Notes: generated from the sequence alone by a model not told the origin. Numbered from the stretch's first letter, positions 34,790 through 44,231 are shown. The stretch is DNA of 64,000 bases from Planococcus glaciei (GCF_900099655.1 NZ_FNDC01000002.1:248001-312000), one strand, 5' to 3'. Numbers and translations: made by a program.

Positions 34790-36262
34790 TTAATGTTGGC
34801 TTGAATTTCCGCCGTTGCTTCTATATGTGGCAAGTGTATTGACGAGTTTTCGGCTCGATGCGTTGAGGCCGGTAATTTCGACGGTGTGCGCTTTTGCCTG
34901 CAGCCGGCCCATTACGCGGTCGATGGCGCCGACGCCTGACTCATCCCAAACGTTGGCATCCGAGAAATCAAGGACAATGTGGTCCGCCGGTTCGACGCGG
35001 TCGAAAGCAGAAACAAAATCCTGTGTGGATGCAAAGAATAATTGGCCGTGTATGGTATAAATATTCGACGCGCCCGCATCCATTCCTTTTTTGCGGACTT
35101 CCACTTTGGAAATTTTAGCGGCAAACAGGACAGCGCTTAAAATCACGCCGGCAAATACGCCTTTTGATAAATCATGGGTATAGACGACGACAACGACGGT
35201 CAAAAGCATAACGATGGCATCGGATTTCGGAGCGGCCACCAAATACTTGAACGAACCCCAATCGAATGTGCCGATGCAGACCATCACCATGATGCCGGCG
35301 AGAACAGGCATCGGAATCTGGACGACCCATTCGCCGAGGACGATGATCAAAAACATCAGCACCGCACCCGCCACAAAAGTCGACAAACGTCCGCGTCCGC
35401 CGGAACGGACATTGATGCCGGACTGGCCGATCATCGCACAGCCCGCCATGCCGCCGAAAAATCCAGTAACAAAATTGGCGATGCCTTGGCCGCGGGCTTC
35501 CTGATTTTTATCGGAATCCGTTTGAGTGGCGTCGTCCAAAATGGAAGCCGTTAACAGCGACTCCAGCAAACCGATGATCGACAAGGCGAGAGCCGTTGGG
35601 AAAATGATTTGCAAAGTCTCGAAATTGAACGGCACATCCGGGATGAAAAAGCTGGGCAAGGTTTGGGAAATCGTGCCGAGGCTCCCGACATTCTGCATGT
35701 CGATGCCGGTATACATGACCACGCCGGATAACACCAAAATGGCAATCAGCGGCGCCGGAATGGCCGTAAAGAACCGTGGGAGAATGTAAACAATGGCAAG
35801 CGTCACCCCAACAAATACATAGGTCATGGCGTTTACGCCGAAAATGAACGGGACCTGCGCTATGAAAATCAGGATGGCCAGCGAATTGACAAAGCCGATC
35901 ATGACCGCATTTGGAATGAATTTCATAAAACGGGCGATTTTCAAGACGCCGAAGAGGACTTGCAAAACGCCCGTCAAGATTGTAGCTGCCAGAAGGTAAT
36001 CGAGCCCGTGATCACGGACAAGCGTCACCATGGCAAGTGCCATAGCGCCGGTTGCCGCTGAAATCATGGCAGGACGCCCTCCGACAAAAGCAATAATGAC
36101 CGCGATGGAAAAGGAAGCGTATAAGCCGACCATCGGATCGACTCCCGCGATAATGGAAAACGCAATCGCTTCCGGTATTAATGCCAGTGCCACGACAATG
36201 CCGGAGAGTATATCCCCGCGGATATTGCCGAACCACTGCTCTTTGTATGACAAGGTGTTCAA
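34790..36262 (-). CDS. SulP family anion transporter with STAS domain
   Basis: A 490-residue membrane protein with about 12-14 helices (residues 1-385) and a C-terminal cytoplasmic STAS domain (about 390-485). It starts with [20 protein letters not shown] (about 29-48), the SulP consensus. Family members carry bicarbonate, sulfate or organic anions. TTG start with GGAAGTGG upstream. It is coupled to the usp gene, a pairing resembling bicarbonate carriers in other bacteria. Repeat copy A2 lies just upstream. Confidence 0.88.
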   Translation of the reverse strand: MNTLSYKEQWFGNIRGDILSGIVVALALIPEAIAFSIIAGVDPMVGLYASFSIAVIIAFVGGRPAMISAATGAMALAMVTLVRDHGLDYLLAATILTGVLQVLFGVLKIARFMKFIPNAVMIGFVNSLAILIFIAQVPFIFGVNAMTYVFVGVTLAIVYILPRFFTAIPAPLIAILVLSGVVMYTGIDMQNVGSLGTISQTLPSFFIPDVPFNFETLQIIFPTALALSIIGLLESLLTASILDDATQTDSDKNQEARGQGIANFVTGFFGGMAGCAMIGQSGINVRSGGRGRLSTFVAGAVLMFLIIVLGEWVVQIPMPVLAGIMVMVCIGTFDWGSFKYLVAAPKSDAIVMLLTVVVVVYTHDLSKGVFAGVILSAVLFAAKISKVEVRKKGMDAGASNIYTIHGQLFFASTQDFVSAFDRVEPADHIVLDFSDANVWDESGVGAIDRVMGRLQAKAHTVEITGLNASSRKLVNTLATYRSNGGNSSQH

Positions 36263-36314
36263 AAAATTCCACTTCCTTCTGTTTTTTTTAGTGTCAGACT
36301 TTCGCTTTTCTTCT

Positions 36315-36435
36315 TGTCCAGCTCCGGCGGCCAGCCCCTCGAGGTCGCTTCGGTCTTTCGGGAAATGGCAGAGAGCACCATTTCCTCAAGACCTCCAGCG
36401 CTTGTCGGGGCTACATGGCCGCCTGCGCTTTTCTT
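36315..36435 (+). repeat. Dispersed structured repeat, copy A2
   Basis: Starts TTGTCCAGCTCCGGCGGCC and ends GCCTGCGCTTTTCTTTT. Arms GGAAATGG/CCATTTCC enclose TGGCAGAGAGCACCA (36366-36380); an outer pair is AGCCCC/GGGGCT. The inner stem is longer than in A1 by paired changes. Confidence 0.8.
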
Positions 36436-36522
36436 TTGACTTCCCACTCTCAGAGAAGTCCCGCGGCGTTAACAATAGCTAAAACTTTAGCATTTAATAA
36501 GAACGGTGTAAATACGGTGAAC

Positions 36523-36594
36523 ATTCAAATCTGCGTTTGACTATAATTATCTGAACATTTATACTGAAGCTAACAATCAAATGCCTGTTTGAAT
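36523..36594 (+). promoter_or_regulatory. cad promoter with two CadC-type operators
   Basis: TTGACT (36537-36542) and TATACT (36560-36565) with 17-bp spacing. Two inverted repeats TCAAA-N6-TTTGA lie at 36525-36540 (over the -35) and 36577-36592 (after the start). They match ArsR/SmtB-type cad operators. Confidence 0.75.
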
Positions 36595-36610
36595 GAAAGT
36601 GGGGACGGTT

Positions 36611-36982
36611 ATGAGAGAACTTTGTGAAGTGACAAAAGTACATCCGGATGTGGTGGAGAATGTTCAACACCATATGGCGGATTTAATGGAAGTGGCAAGT
36701 TTGTTTAAAGCGCTTGCGGACGAAACCCGCTTGAACATCGCGTATGCGTTGACGATTGAAGAAGAAATGTGCGTATGCGACATTGCAGCGGTTATTGGTT
36801 CTTCCACGGCGACGGCTTCCCATCATCTGCGTTATTTGAAAGAGCGGGGGCTCGCTAAATCGGTGCGCAAAGGCAAGCAAGTTTATTATTCGCTGTCCGA
36901 CAGCCATGTCTACCAGCTGGTGACCATTGCCCATGAACATGCGAAAGAGGGTGAACGGGATGCAAAAGACATACCGTCTTGA
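36611..36982 (+). CDS. cadC: CadC-like heavy-metal-responsive repressor
   Basis: A 123-residue ArsR/SmtB protein. Metal site Cys are C5 in the N-terminal arm and C54/C56 in MCVCD. S. aureus CadC has a second arm Cys (C7 and C11); here the equivalent position appears to be Lys, so one ligand may differ. Recognition helix is STATASHHLRYL. ATG 36611 has GGGG 6 nt upstream; an earlier in-frame ATG lies inside operator 2. It should repress itself and cadA. Confidence 0.85.
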   Translation: MRELCEVTKVHPDVVENVQHHMADLMEVASLFKALADETRLNIAYALTIEEEMCVCDIAAVIGSSTATASHHLRYLKERGLAKSVRKGKQVYYSLSDSHVYQLVTIAHEHAKEGERDAKDIPS

Positions 36983-39029
36983 AAATTTGTCGTGCACGAG
37001 CTGTGCGGCCAAATTCGAAAAGAATGTGCGGGAACTGCCGGACATCAACCATGTGAATTTGAATTTTGGCGCATCCAAACTGACAATCGATGGCAATGTA
37101 TCCATTGCTGAATTGGAAAAAGCCGGTGCGTTTGACCATATCCGCGTGTTTCCAGAAAAGGAAAAAGTGGAATATGTGCCGTTTTATAAACGGCGCCAAT
37201 CGATCGAAACGATGATTTCGCTTCTGTTGCTGATCGCAGGGGTACTTGTGTCTTTTCAGACCGCAGAAAACGATCCGTTGGCGATTGCCTTGTTCGGCGG
37301 TTCGATTTTGGTCGGCGGCTACGGAATGTTCTGGACAGGGCTACAAAACTTAACGAAGCTGCAATTTGATATGAAAACTTTGATGACCATCGCGATTATC
37401 GGCGCAGTTATCATCGGGGAGTGGCGGGAAGGCGCTGTCGTCGTGTTCTTGTTTGCTGTCAGTGAAGCGCTGGAATCTTTTTCGATGAACAAAGCCCGCC
37501 AGTCCATCCGCGGCTTGATGGATTTGGCGCCGGCACGCGCGCTGATTCAGCGCCAAGGGGAATTGATGGAGCTGGATACAGAAGAAATCCGCATTGGGGA
37601 TATCCTGATCGTAAAACCGGGTCAGAAAATCGCTATGGACGGTACGGTTTTGAGAGGGGCAAGTTCTGTTAATCAGGCGGCGATTACCGGCGAGTCGATT
37701 CCGGCCTCAAAAGAAGCGGGCGACGAAGTATTTGCCGGAACGCTCAACGAAGAAGGCGCACTTGAAGTCACCGTTACCAAACGGGTGGAAGACACCACAA
37801 TCGCAAAAATTATTCACCTCGTTGAAGAAGCTCAGGCTGAGAAGGCACCGTCGCAAAAGTTTGTCGACCGGTTCGCGAAATATTACACCCCGGCCATCAT
37901 TGCCATAGCCTTCCTGGTAGCCTTAGTGCCCGGTTTTGTAACCGGCAACTGGGAACTGTGGGTTTATCAAGGCCTTGCAGTGCTAGTCGTGGGTTGTCCG
38001 TGCGCATTGGTCGTATCAACACCGGTGGCCATTGTTACCGCCATCGGCAATGCGGCGCGCCAAGGCGTTTTGATTAAAGGCGGCATCCACTTGGAAGAAA
38101 CGGGGCGCATCAACGCCATCGCTTTTGATAAAACCGGAACGCTGACAAAAGGCTATCCAGAAGTGACGGACGTCTATGCAGAATCCGGCTACACAAACGA
38201 AGAAGTGCTGAAAATCGCTGCTTCAGTCGAAGTAATGTCGCAGCATCCCTTAGCCCGTGCCATTACGCTTGAAGCAAAGTCGGTTTACCCATATGCCGAT
38301 TTCAGTTCGGTAACCGGCAAGGGAGCTCATGCCGCCATTAACGGCCTGCGCATCCATGTAGGAAGCCTGAGCTGGGCGGAAGAGTTTGGCTTTTCGGTTC
38401 CGGAAGCTTATCGCAAATTGCAGGAAAGCGGCAAATCGGTCATGTCCGTCTTTTCAGAAATGGAATTGATCGGAGCGGTTGCCGTGGCGGATGCCATCCG
38501 GACCGAAAGCCCGGAAATCATTCGCAAGCTGAAAGCGATGGGCATCGAAGAAACCGTTATGCTGACCGGAGACCATCCCGTGACGGCCCGTGCCATTGCG
38601 TCGCAAATCGGCGTGAAAGATGTGCGCGCCGGGCTCATGCCGGAAGACAAACTGACTGCCATCAAAGACCTTCAAAAAGAGTATGGCCGTGTCGCGATGG
38701 TTGGGGACGGCGTCAACGATGCGCCGGCGCTTGCAGCTTCCTCCATCGGTATTGCCATGGGCGGAGCGGGAACCGATGCAGCGCTTGAAACAGCCGATAT
38801 CGCCTTAATGGCCGATGATTTGGAAAAACTTCCTTATACAATTCGACTCAGCCGAAAAACTTTGCGTATAATAAAGGAAAACATTGTTTTCGCGTTAGGC
38901 TTAAAAATTATCGCGTTGCTTTTGATTATTCCAGGCTGGTTGACGCTGTGGATTGCCATATTCGCAGACATGGGCGCTACGCTGTTGGTCATCATGAATG
39001 CCTTGCGGCTTGTGAAAATACAAAAGTAA
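36960..39029 (+). CDS. cadA: Cd/Zn/Pb-exporting P-type ATPase
   Basis: A 689-residue P1B-2 ATPase. An N-terminal HMA domain has the metal site SCTSC (C12, C15). The membrane motif CPC is at about 346-348, the phosphorylation site DKTGTLTKG has Asp at about 390, followed by HPLA, TGDHP and GDGVNDAP. It overlaps cadC by 23 nt in another frame, with GAGGGTG as SD. It pumps Cd, Zn or Pb out of the cytoplasm. Confidence 0.93.
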   Translation: MQKTYRLENLSCTSCAAKFEKNVRELPDINHVNLNFGASKLTIDGNVSIAELEKAGAFDHIRVFPEKEKVEYVPFYKRRQSIETMISLLLLIAGVLVSFQTAENDPLAIALFGGSILVGGYGMFWTGLQNLTKLQFDMKTLMTIAIIGAVIIGEWREGAVVVFLFAVSEALESFSMNKARQSIRGLMDLAPARALIQRQGELMELDTEEIRIGDILIVKPGQKIAMDGTVLRGASSVNQAAITGESIPASKEAGDEVFAGTLNEEGALEVTVTKRVEDTTIAKIIHLVEEAQAEKAPSQKFVDRFAKYYTPAIIAIAFLVALVPGFVTGNWELWVYQGLAVLVVGCPCALVVSTPVAIVTAIGNAARQGVLIKGGIHLEETGRINAIAFDKTGTLTKGYPEVTDVYAESGYTNEEVLKIAASVEVMSQHPLARAITLEAKSVYPYADFSSVTGKGAHAAINGLRIHVGSLSWAEEFGFSVPEAYRKLQESGKSVMSVFSEMELIGAVAVADAIRTESPEIIRKLKAMGIEETVMLTGDHPVTARAIASQIGVKDVRAGLMPEDKLTAIKDLQKEYGRVAMVGDGVNDAPALAASSIGIAMGGAGTDAALETADIALMADDLEKLPYTIRLSRKTLRIIKENIVFALGLKIIALLLIIPGWLTLWIAIFADMGATLLVIMNALRLVKIQK

Positions 39030-39046
39030 GCAATAGCTTGGGGGAT

Positions 39047-40171
39047 ATGGGATTGAAGTTGACAGAGTGGACGATGGAAGAACAGGAACAGCTCATTGAA
39101 TTTATGACAAACAATTCCTGGCCATTCCATGGCCAGGAACATCCGGTCCGTGCTTTGATTGAAAAGACGATCGAAGAAGGCGGCTATAAATCGGATCAAG
39201 TCCGAACGTTTTGGATTGAAAATGATGAAGGTGAACAAGTAGGAGTCGTGAAGATTTTTGATCTGCAGGACGATATTCCGCTTTTCGATTTGCGGATTGC
39301 CGATCCGTACCGAGGCAAAGGATACGGGCCAAAAGCATTGAAAATGATTGCGGACTTCGTCTTTTCGCTGCCAGAGAAGAAAATCCGGCTGGAAGGCAAT
39401 ACACGCCACGACAATTTTGCGATGCGCAAAGCATTTGAGCGCACAGGATTCGTCAAAGAAGCCCATATCCGCCAGACGTGGTTTTCGCCAAGGGAAAACC
39501 GCTATTACGATGCGGTGACTTACGGCATGACACGGGAAGACTGGGAAGCGGGCGTAATTACGCCTGTCCATTGGGACGATGAATTCCTAAATGAGAAAAA
39601 GTCGAATTTCAACCCGGTGCTTTTTGATTTTCCGGATGAATTCGACTCCAAACGCTTATTGATCCGCTCCCCGAGAAGAGAAGATGCCGGCCACATTTAC
39701 GAAGCGATCCTGCGTTCAATGGAGTCACTGCGTCCGTGGATGCCGTTTGCCCAAAAAAAACCGGTGCTTGCGGAAATTGAATCCAATTTGGTGGAATCGG
39801 AAGCGGATTTCAAGCTGCGCAAAGATTTACGGCTGCATTTCTTTTCAAAAGAAACGGGGGAGTTCATCGGATCTTCCGGTTTGCATCGCATCGATTGGGA
39901 AGTGCGGAAGTTTGAAATTGGGTATTGGGTGGACCATCGTTTCGAAGGGAAAGGGTATGTGACAGAGGCGGTAGAACGCATTAGCCGCTTTGCTTTTGAA
40001 GAGCTGGGGGCGAACCGTGTGGAAATCCGGTGTGATCCGGAGAATGTGCGGAGCCGTGCAGTTGCTGAACGCCTGAATTTTGAACTGGAAGGCATTCTGC
40101 GCAATGATTCGATTTCACGAATTGACAACAAATTGCGCGACACCTGTGTCTATGCAAAAATAAGACAATAA
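39047..40171 (+). CDS. Tandem GNAT protein (two RimJ/RimL-type domains)
   Basis: A 374-residue protein with two GNAT domains. Domain 1 (about 1-170) has the CoA loop YRGKGYGPKAL and NFAMRKAFERTGF. Domain 2 (about 195-374) has FEGKGYVTEAV and NVRSRAVAERLNF and resembles RimL/YdaF. Substrates are unknown; the two sites may differ. ATG 39047 is only 2 nt from the GGGGG SD; TTG 39053 would have 8-nt spacing and is equally likely. It follows cadA by 17 nt and may ride on its transcript. Confidence 0.8.
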   Translation: MGLKLTEWTMEEQEQLIEFMTNNSWPFHGQEHPVRALIEKTIEEGGYKSDQVRTFWIENDEGEQVGVVKIFDLQDDIPLFDLRIADPYRGKGYGPKALKMIADFVFSLPEKKIRLEGNTRHDNFAMRKAFERTGFVKEAHIRQTWFSPRENRYYDAVTYGMTREDWEAGVITPVHWDDEFLNEKKSNFNPVLFDFPDEFDSKRLLIRSPRREDAGHIYEAILRSMESLRPWMPFAQKKPVLAEIESNLVESEADFKLRKDLRLHFFSKETGEFIGSSGLHRIDWEVRKFEIGYWVDHRFEGKGYVTEAVERISRFAFEELGANRVEIRCDPENVRSRAVAERLNFELEGILRNDSISRIDNKLRDTCVYAKIRQ

Positions 40172-40172
40172 A

Positions 40173-40206
40173 AAGGCCGGGGACAAAGTGTCCCCGGCTT
40201 ATTTAT
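40173..40206. terminator. Terminator between tandem GNAT and Lmo0937-type gene
   Basis: GCCGGGGACA-AAG-TGTCCCCGGC with TTATTTATT after it; imperfect T run. Confidence 0.65.
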
Positions 40207-40216
40207 TGGTCATTGG

Positions 40217-40372
40217 CTATACGCCTTTTCTGCCAGAAATTAAGTTAATAACTAAGATGATAGCCGCGATGATCAGAAGGATGTGAATCAATCCGCCGGC
40301 GACGTCCATTAAAAATCCAACTAACCAAATAACAATAATGACTGCTAAAATAATCCAAAGTATACGTCCCAT
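40217..40372 (-). CDS. Lmo0937 family small membrane protein
   Basis: A 51-residue protein with two hydrophobic stretches (about 4-22 and 28-45) separated by MDVAGG and ending SGRKGV. It matches the Lmo0937/DUF5670 type of short membrane peptide. AGGTGAGG precedes the ATG. A SigB-like promoter stands upstream; Listeria lmo0937 is known as SigB-dependent. Function unknown; likely envelope stress related. Confidence 0.8.
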   Translation of the reverse strand: MGRILWIILAVIIVIWLVGFLMDVAGGLIHILLIIAAIILVINLISGRKGV

Positions 40373-40408
40373 GTTCCTCACCTATCCTTTCCGTTCAGAT
40401 AGTAATAA

Positions 40409-40434
40409 GTACCCCTATTTAATTTTCGTCAAAC
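40409..40434 (-). promoter_or_regulatory. SigB-like promoter of the Lmo0937-type gene
   Basis: On the minus strand GTTTGA (40434-40429), 14 bp, GGGTAC (40414-40409). Confidence 0.65.
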
Positions 40435-40534
40435 ATCCAGAATATTGGAATTGTCTTGAGGGGCTTGAAGGCAAGTTGTTTCAGAGGTTGGGGTATAGTA
40501 AACTTAAAAGAGTTACGTTAGGGAGGAACCGACT

Positions 40535-40957
40535 TTGCCTACTCCAAGTATGGAAGACCATATTGAAATCATTTATTCATTAATTGAGCAAAAAGGATAT
40601 GCACGTGTATCAGATATTGCGGAAGCTTTATCCGTGCTCCCTTCTTCAGTTACGAAGATGGTGCAAAAACTGGATAAAGACGGGTATTTGATTTACGAGC
40701 GTTACCGGGGGCTTGTCCTGACACCGCGTGGGCAAAAGCTGGGGAAGCGTTTGTTGAAACGGCATGATTTACTGGAGCAGTTTCTTCGATTGATTGGCGT
40801 TGATGAAGACCTCATCTACAAAGACGTGGAAGGCATCGAGCATCATTTAAGCTGGAATTCCATTAACCGCATCGCGGATTTGGTTCAAATGCTGGAAGAA
40901 AACCCGGATTTACTAATGAAACTGGAAAAATTAAAGAACGAACAAAAAGAGAGTTAA
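40535..40957 (+). CDS. mntR: Manganese-responsive regulator MntR
   Basis: A 140-residue DtxR-family regulator, very close to B. subtilis MntR. All known Mn ligands are at matching positions: D8, E11, H77, E99, E102 and H103. The winged helix contains [23 protein letters not shown] start with AGGGAGG upstream. It would repress manganese importers when Mn is ample; an MntR-like site lies before the ZIP gene at 203. Confidence 0.93.
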   Translation: MPTPSMEDHIEIIYSLIEQKGYARVSDIAEALSVLPSSVTKMVQKLDKDGYLIYERYRGLVLTPRGQKLGKRLLKRHDLLEQFLRLIGVDEDLIYKDVEGIEHHLSWNSINRIADLVQMLEENPDLLMKLEKLKNEQKES

Positions 40958-40971
40958 TTGAAGGAGGCTGC

Positions 40972-41835
40972 ATGATGGCATTGCACCCAGGAGTAAAAAC
41001 AACATTACGCATTTTAGACCGGTCAAGTTCACAATGGGTTTTATCGGACGGTTCAGGTGACGAAGTATTGATGAACGCATCTGAATTGGAAGAAGGACAA
41101 GAAGTCGGTGAAGTTATAGAAGTCTTTTTATACCGCAACCGCCAAGGCGGAATATCGGCAACTCCGATGATTCCACATATTTTACCAAGTGTATACGGCT
41201 GGGCGAAAGTGCTGAAAGTATCGTCGCGAGAAGGCTTGGTCGTTGATATCGGCACCACAAGAGAAGTATACGTCCTTCCAGCGGATCTTCCGCAATTTGA
41301 AGAATTGTGGCCGAAACAGGGTGACCATATTTTCATGACGCTGCGCACAGACCGCTACGGCGATTTATACGGGCGTTTGGCAACTGAAGAAAAAGTACAG
41401 GAACTCAGCATGCCTGCACCGGAAGAAGTGTTCAACAAAGACTTGAAAGCACGTGCTTACCGATTGCTGCCGGTCGGCTCGTTTATGCTGTCAGTTCCGG
41501 AAATGTACCGGATTTTCGTACACGAAACAGAACGTATAGAAGAACCGCGCCTTGGGGAAGAAAAAACGGTCCGCATTATCGGCGTGAAAGAAGACCGCAC
41601 ATTAAATGGGTCTTTGTTGCCGCGGAAACAGGAGCGCTTATCAGACGACGCCGAAATGATTTTAAGCTATTTGAATGAATCAGGCGGCCAAATGCCGTTT
41701 ACGGACAAATCCACACCGGACGAAATCCAGGAGATTTTCGGCATGAGCAAAGCGGCATTTAAACGTGCGCTTGGCCGTTTGTACAAAGAACGCCGCATCG
41801 TCCAAGAAGAAGGCTGGACAAAACTGATCGGTTAA
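40972..41835 (+). CDS. cvfB: CvfB family S1 RNA-binding protein
   Basis: A 287-residue protein with S1-like OB folds in the N-terminal two thirds and a winged-helix domain at the C-terminus (EIQEIFGMSKAAFKRALGRLY, about 259-279). S. aureus CvfB is an RNA-binding virulence regulator; B. subtilis YitL is the equivalent. AAGGAGG is 4 nt before ATG 40972 and 7 nt before ATG 40975; the second is better spaced. It follows mntR by 14 nt. Confidence 0.87.
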   Translation: MMALHPGVKTTLRILDRSSSQWVLSDGSGDEVLMNASELEEGQEVGEVIEVFLYRNRQGGISATPMIPHILPSVYGWAKVLKVSSREGLVVDIGTTREVYVLPADLPQFEELWPKQGDHIFMTLRTDRYGDLYGRLATEEKVQELSMPAPEEVFNKDLKARAYRLLPVGSFMLSVPEMYRIFVHETERIEEPRLGEEKTVRIIGVKEDRTLNGSLLPRKQERLSDDAEMILSYLNESGGQMPFTDKSTPDEIQEIFGMSKAAFKRALGRLYKERRIVQEEGWTKLIG

Positions 41836-41888
41836 TGCAACCTTTTCAAATTAAAAGCGTACTAATTTGAGGAAGGGAGCAATAAATT

Positions 41889-42776
41889 ATGAAAAAATTG
41901 ATTACAGGAATTACTTTAACTTTCGCATTGGCATTTATGCTGCCGCAAGCCGGTTCAGCAAATGTAGGGATAAATGAGAAATTTGGCTTGCCAATCGTGG
42001 TTTATGGAGGCAACTTATCCGATGCTGAAAAAGAAAGCGTCGCGAAAGAGCTGGATGTAGCCGGAGAAGCTGAAGTCGAAGAAATCGAAGTGACGGGCCA
42101 GGACTTGATTACTTATATTAAAGACGGCGATTCAAGAGCCCGCATGTATTCTTCTGCAAAAATCACCCGCAAAGATGCAGGGGCAGGGCTGGTCATTGAA
42201 ATTGTGACGCCTGACAATATTACGCAAGTAACAAACGAAATGTACGCCAATGCCATGCTGACAGCGGGAATCGAAGACGCGACAGTGGAAGTGGCAGCAC
42301 CGAAACCGGTAACGGGCCATTCGGCGCTGGTCGGCATTTACAAAGCTTATGAAGTGAACGGAGAACAGCTGGATCCAGAACGCACGGATGTAGCCAATGA
42401 CGAATTGGCAGTTGCCACTGAAATTGCGGACAGCGGTGTAGAAGATGCGAAAGTAAGCGAATTGTTAACGGAAATCAAAAAACAGATCGCTGAACAAGAT
42501 CCGGCAACCAAAGAAGAAGTCCAAAAAATTGTGGAAGAACAATTGACCAAACTGCAAATTGAATTGAGCCCGGAAGACCGTCAATTATTGATCGACTTAA
42601 TGGACCGCATCCGCAAGCTTGATATTGATTTTTCAAAATGGTCGACACAGCTTGAAGACTTAAGCAAAACAATCGAAGACAAAATCGGCACAGTCGTTAA
42701 CGACGAAGGTTTTTGGCAAAGCGTTAAAAACTTTTTCAACAAACTGATCGACGGAATCCGCGGCTTAGTGAGCTGA
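41889..42776 (+). CDS. Secreted DUF1002 protein (YpuA-like)
   Basis: A 295-residue exported protein. Signal peptide about 1-24 ends near AGSANVG. The body resembles DUF1002 (YpuA of B. subtilis): VVYGGNLSDAEKESV, then YANAMLTAGIEDATVEVAAPKPVTG. The C-terminal 90 residues are charged and helical. Cell-envelope location likely, function unknown. Confidence 0.85.
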   Translation: MKKLITGITLTFALAFMLPQAGSANVGINEKFGLPIVVYGGNLSDAEKESVAKELDVAGEAEVEEIEVTGQDLITYIKDGDSRARMYSSAKITRKDAGAGLVIEIVTPDNITQVTNEMYANAMLTAGIEDATVEVAAPKPVTGHSALVGIYKAYEVNGEQLDPERTDVANDELAVATEIADSGVEDAKVSELLTEIKKQIAEQDPATKEEVQKIVEEQLTKLQIELSPEDRQLLIDLMDRIRKLDIDFSKWSTQLEDLSKTIEDKIGTVVNDEGFWQSVKNFFNKLIDGIRGLVS

Positions 42777-42780
42777 TGGC

Positions 42781-42822
42781 AAAAACAGGTGAACCCAGGA
42801 ATGTGGGTTCACCTGTTTTTTT
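42781..42822 (+). terminator. Terminator of the DUF1002 gene
   Basis: AAAAACAGGTGAACCCA and complement with seven T. Confidence 0.9.
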
Positions 42823-42873
42823 ATGCCAATACATAAGGAAGGGAATTCCTCTTATTCTTTCGGTTTCAGTTTC

Positions 42874-42928
42874 TTGCGCACCAAAAAAGAACATGCTATG
42901 ATAAGGTTAATATCTCGAATTCAAGATA
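42874..42928 (+). promoter_or_regulatory. Dioxygenase promoter and MhqR operator
   Basis: TTGCGC (42874-42879), 17 bp, extended -10 TGC-TATGAT (42894-42902). TATCTCGAATTCAAGATA (42911-42928) sits at the expected start of transcription and is a 17/18 match to the MhqR palindrome. Confidence 0.75.
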
Positions 42929-42948
42929 ATTTAAAGGGAGGCACCAAA

Positions 42949-43920
42949 ATGAAACTAGAAGGCATCCACCACGTCTCGGCGATTACCGCCAACGCAGACA
43001 AAAACCATGATTTTTTCACCCGGATTTTAGGCATGCGGCTTGTAAAGAAAAGTGTCAATCAGGATTCGACTTCGTCGTATCACTTATTTTATGCAGATGC
43101 AGTTGGCACACCGGGGACAGATATGACGTATTTCGATATTCCAATGGCTGGCCGGACATACCCGGGAGTTTCCAGCATCAGCAATACCGCATTTCGAGTA
43201 CAAAGCAAAGAAGCGATACCGTATTGGATCGAGCGCTTTGAAGAATTCGGAGTTCCGCATGGCGAGCCCGAGGAAATCTTTGGTCGTCTGGCTTTAACTT
43301 TCCAGGACTTTGAAGGCTCACGGCTGATGCTTGTAGTAGACGACGGCTCAGGCATTGAACCTGGCATTCCCTGGACAAAAGCAGGCGTACCGGAAGAGTT
43401 TGCAATTGTTGGGCTGGGGCATGTGAGACTGACTGTACGCAAAAATGACAAGACGGCCAGAGTGTTGACAGACATCATGGGATTTGAACAAATCGGTTCC
43501 TATCCATCAAAAATTGAAGGCATGCCAGATATTTTGGTGTTTTCGACAGGAAAAGGCGGTCCTGCTGGCGAAGTACATTTAGAGGAGCGCACAGACCTGC
43601 CGCCGGAACGTCCGGGAAGAGGCAGCGTCCACCACGTCGCTTTCCGCGTTAAAACTTACGAAGAGTACAGCAAATGGAACGAATACTTGCGTTCGAACGG
43701 CTTTATGACGTCCGGAGAAGTGGACCGTTACTACTTTAAAGCCATCTATTTCCGCGAACCGAATGGCATTTTGTTCGAACTGTCTACTGATGAGCCGGGC
43801 TTTGCAACAGATGAACCAATGGACAGCCTAGGCGAAAAATTGGCTTTGCCGCCTTTTTTAGAACCGAAACGCGAGCAAATTGAGGCGTCGCTGCGGCCGC
43901 TTTCCATTAACAAGCAATGA
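42949..43920 (+). CDS. Ring-cleaving dioxygenase, VOC superfamily (MhqO/MhqA type)
   Basis: A 323-residue protein of paired glyoxalase/bleomycin-type modules. It starts LEGIHHVSAITANADKNHDFF; likely metal ligands are the early His (IHHVS), the mid His (GLGHVRLTV, VHHVAFRV) and the late Glu (GILFELSTDEPGF). In B. subtilis MhqA/E/O are hydroquinone dioxygenases under MhqR, which fits the operator here. AAAGGGAGG precedes the ATG; the longer in-frame ORF would begin upstream of the promoter. A small GNAT follows 15 nt downstream. Confidence 0.87.
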   Translation: MKLEGIHHVSAITANADKNHDFFTRILGMRLVKKSVNQDSTSSYHLFYADAVGTPGTDMTYFDIPMAGRTYPGVSSISNTAFRVQSKEAIPYWIERFEEFGVPHGEPEEIFGRLALTFQDFEGSRLMLVVDDGSGIEPGIPWTKAGVPEEFAIVGLGHVRLTVRKNDKTARVLTDIMGFEQIGSYPSKIEGMPDILVFSTGKGGPAGEVHLEERTDLPPERPGRGSVHHVAFRVKTYEEYSKWNEYLRSNGFMTSGEVDRYYFKAIYFREPNGILFELSTDEPGFATDEPMDSLGEKLALPPFLEPKREQIEASLRPLSINKQ

Positions 43921-43935
43921 GGAGGAGGAACGGAT

Positions 43936-44217
43936 ATGAATTTTGATTTAATTGAACTTGGGCAGGATGAGTTTGCTTACCGTCTGGAAGAAGGCGGAAC
44001 CTTAAAAGCGGAAATTACATGGACGCAAATGGCGAACGTGATGATTATTGAACACACTTTTGTGGATGAATCGATGAGAAATCAGGGGATTGCCAAGAAA
44101 TTATTGGATAAAGCTGCTGATTATGCGCGGGAAAACCAATACAAAATGGAGCCGGTCTGTTCCTACGCAGTTGTGGCTTTCGATCGCTACAAAGAATACG
44201 ACGATGTAAAAGTATAA
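43936..44217 (+). CDS. Small GNAT-like protein (YjdJ/COG2388 type)
   Basis: A 93-residue single-domain acetyltransferase-like protein. MIIEHTFVDESMRNQGIAKKL (about 38-58) includes the short CoA loop NQGIAKKLL, and VCSYAV near residue 75 holds a Cys typical of this family. It is likely co-transcribed with the dioxygenase. Function unknown. Confidence 0.82.
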   Translation: MNFDLIELGQDEFAYRLEEGGTLKAEITWTQMANVMIIEHTFVDESMRNQGIAKKLLDKAADYARENQYKMEPVCSYAVVAFDRYKEYDDVKV

Positions 44218-44231
44218 AAATAAAAGCAACA

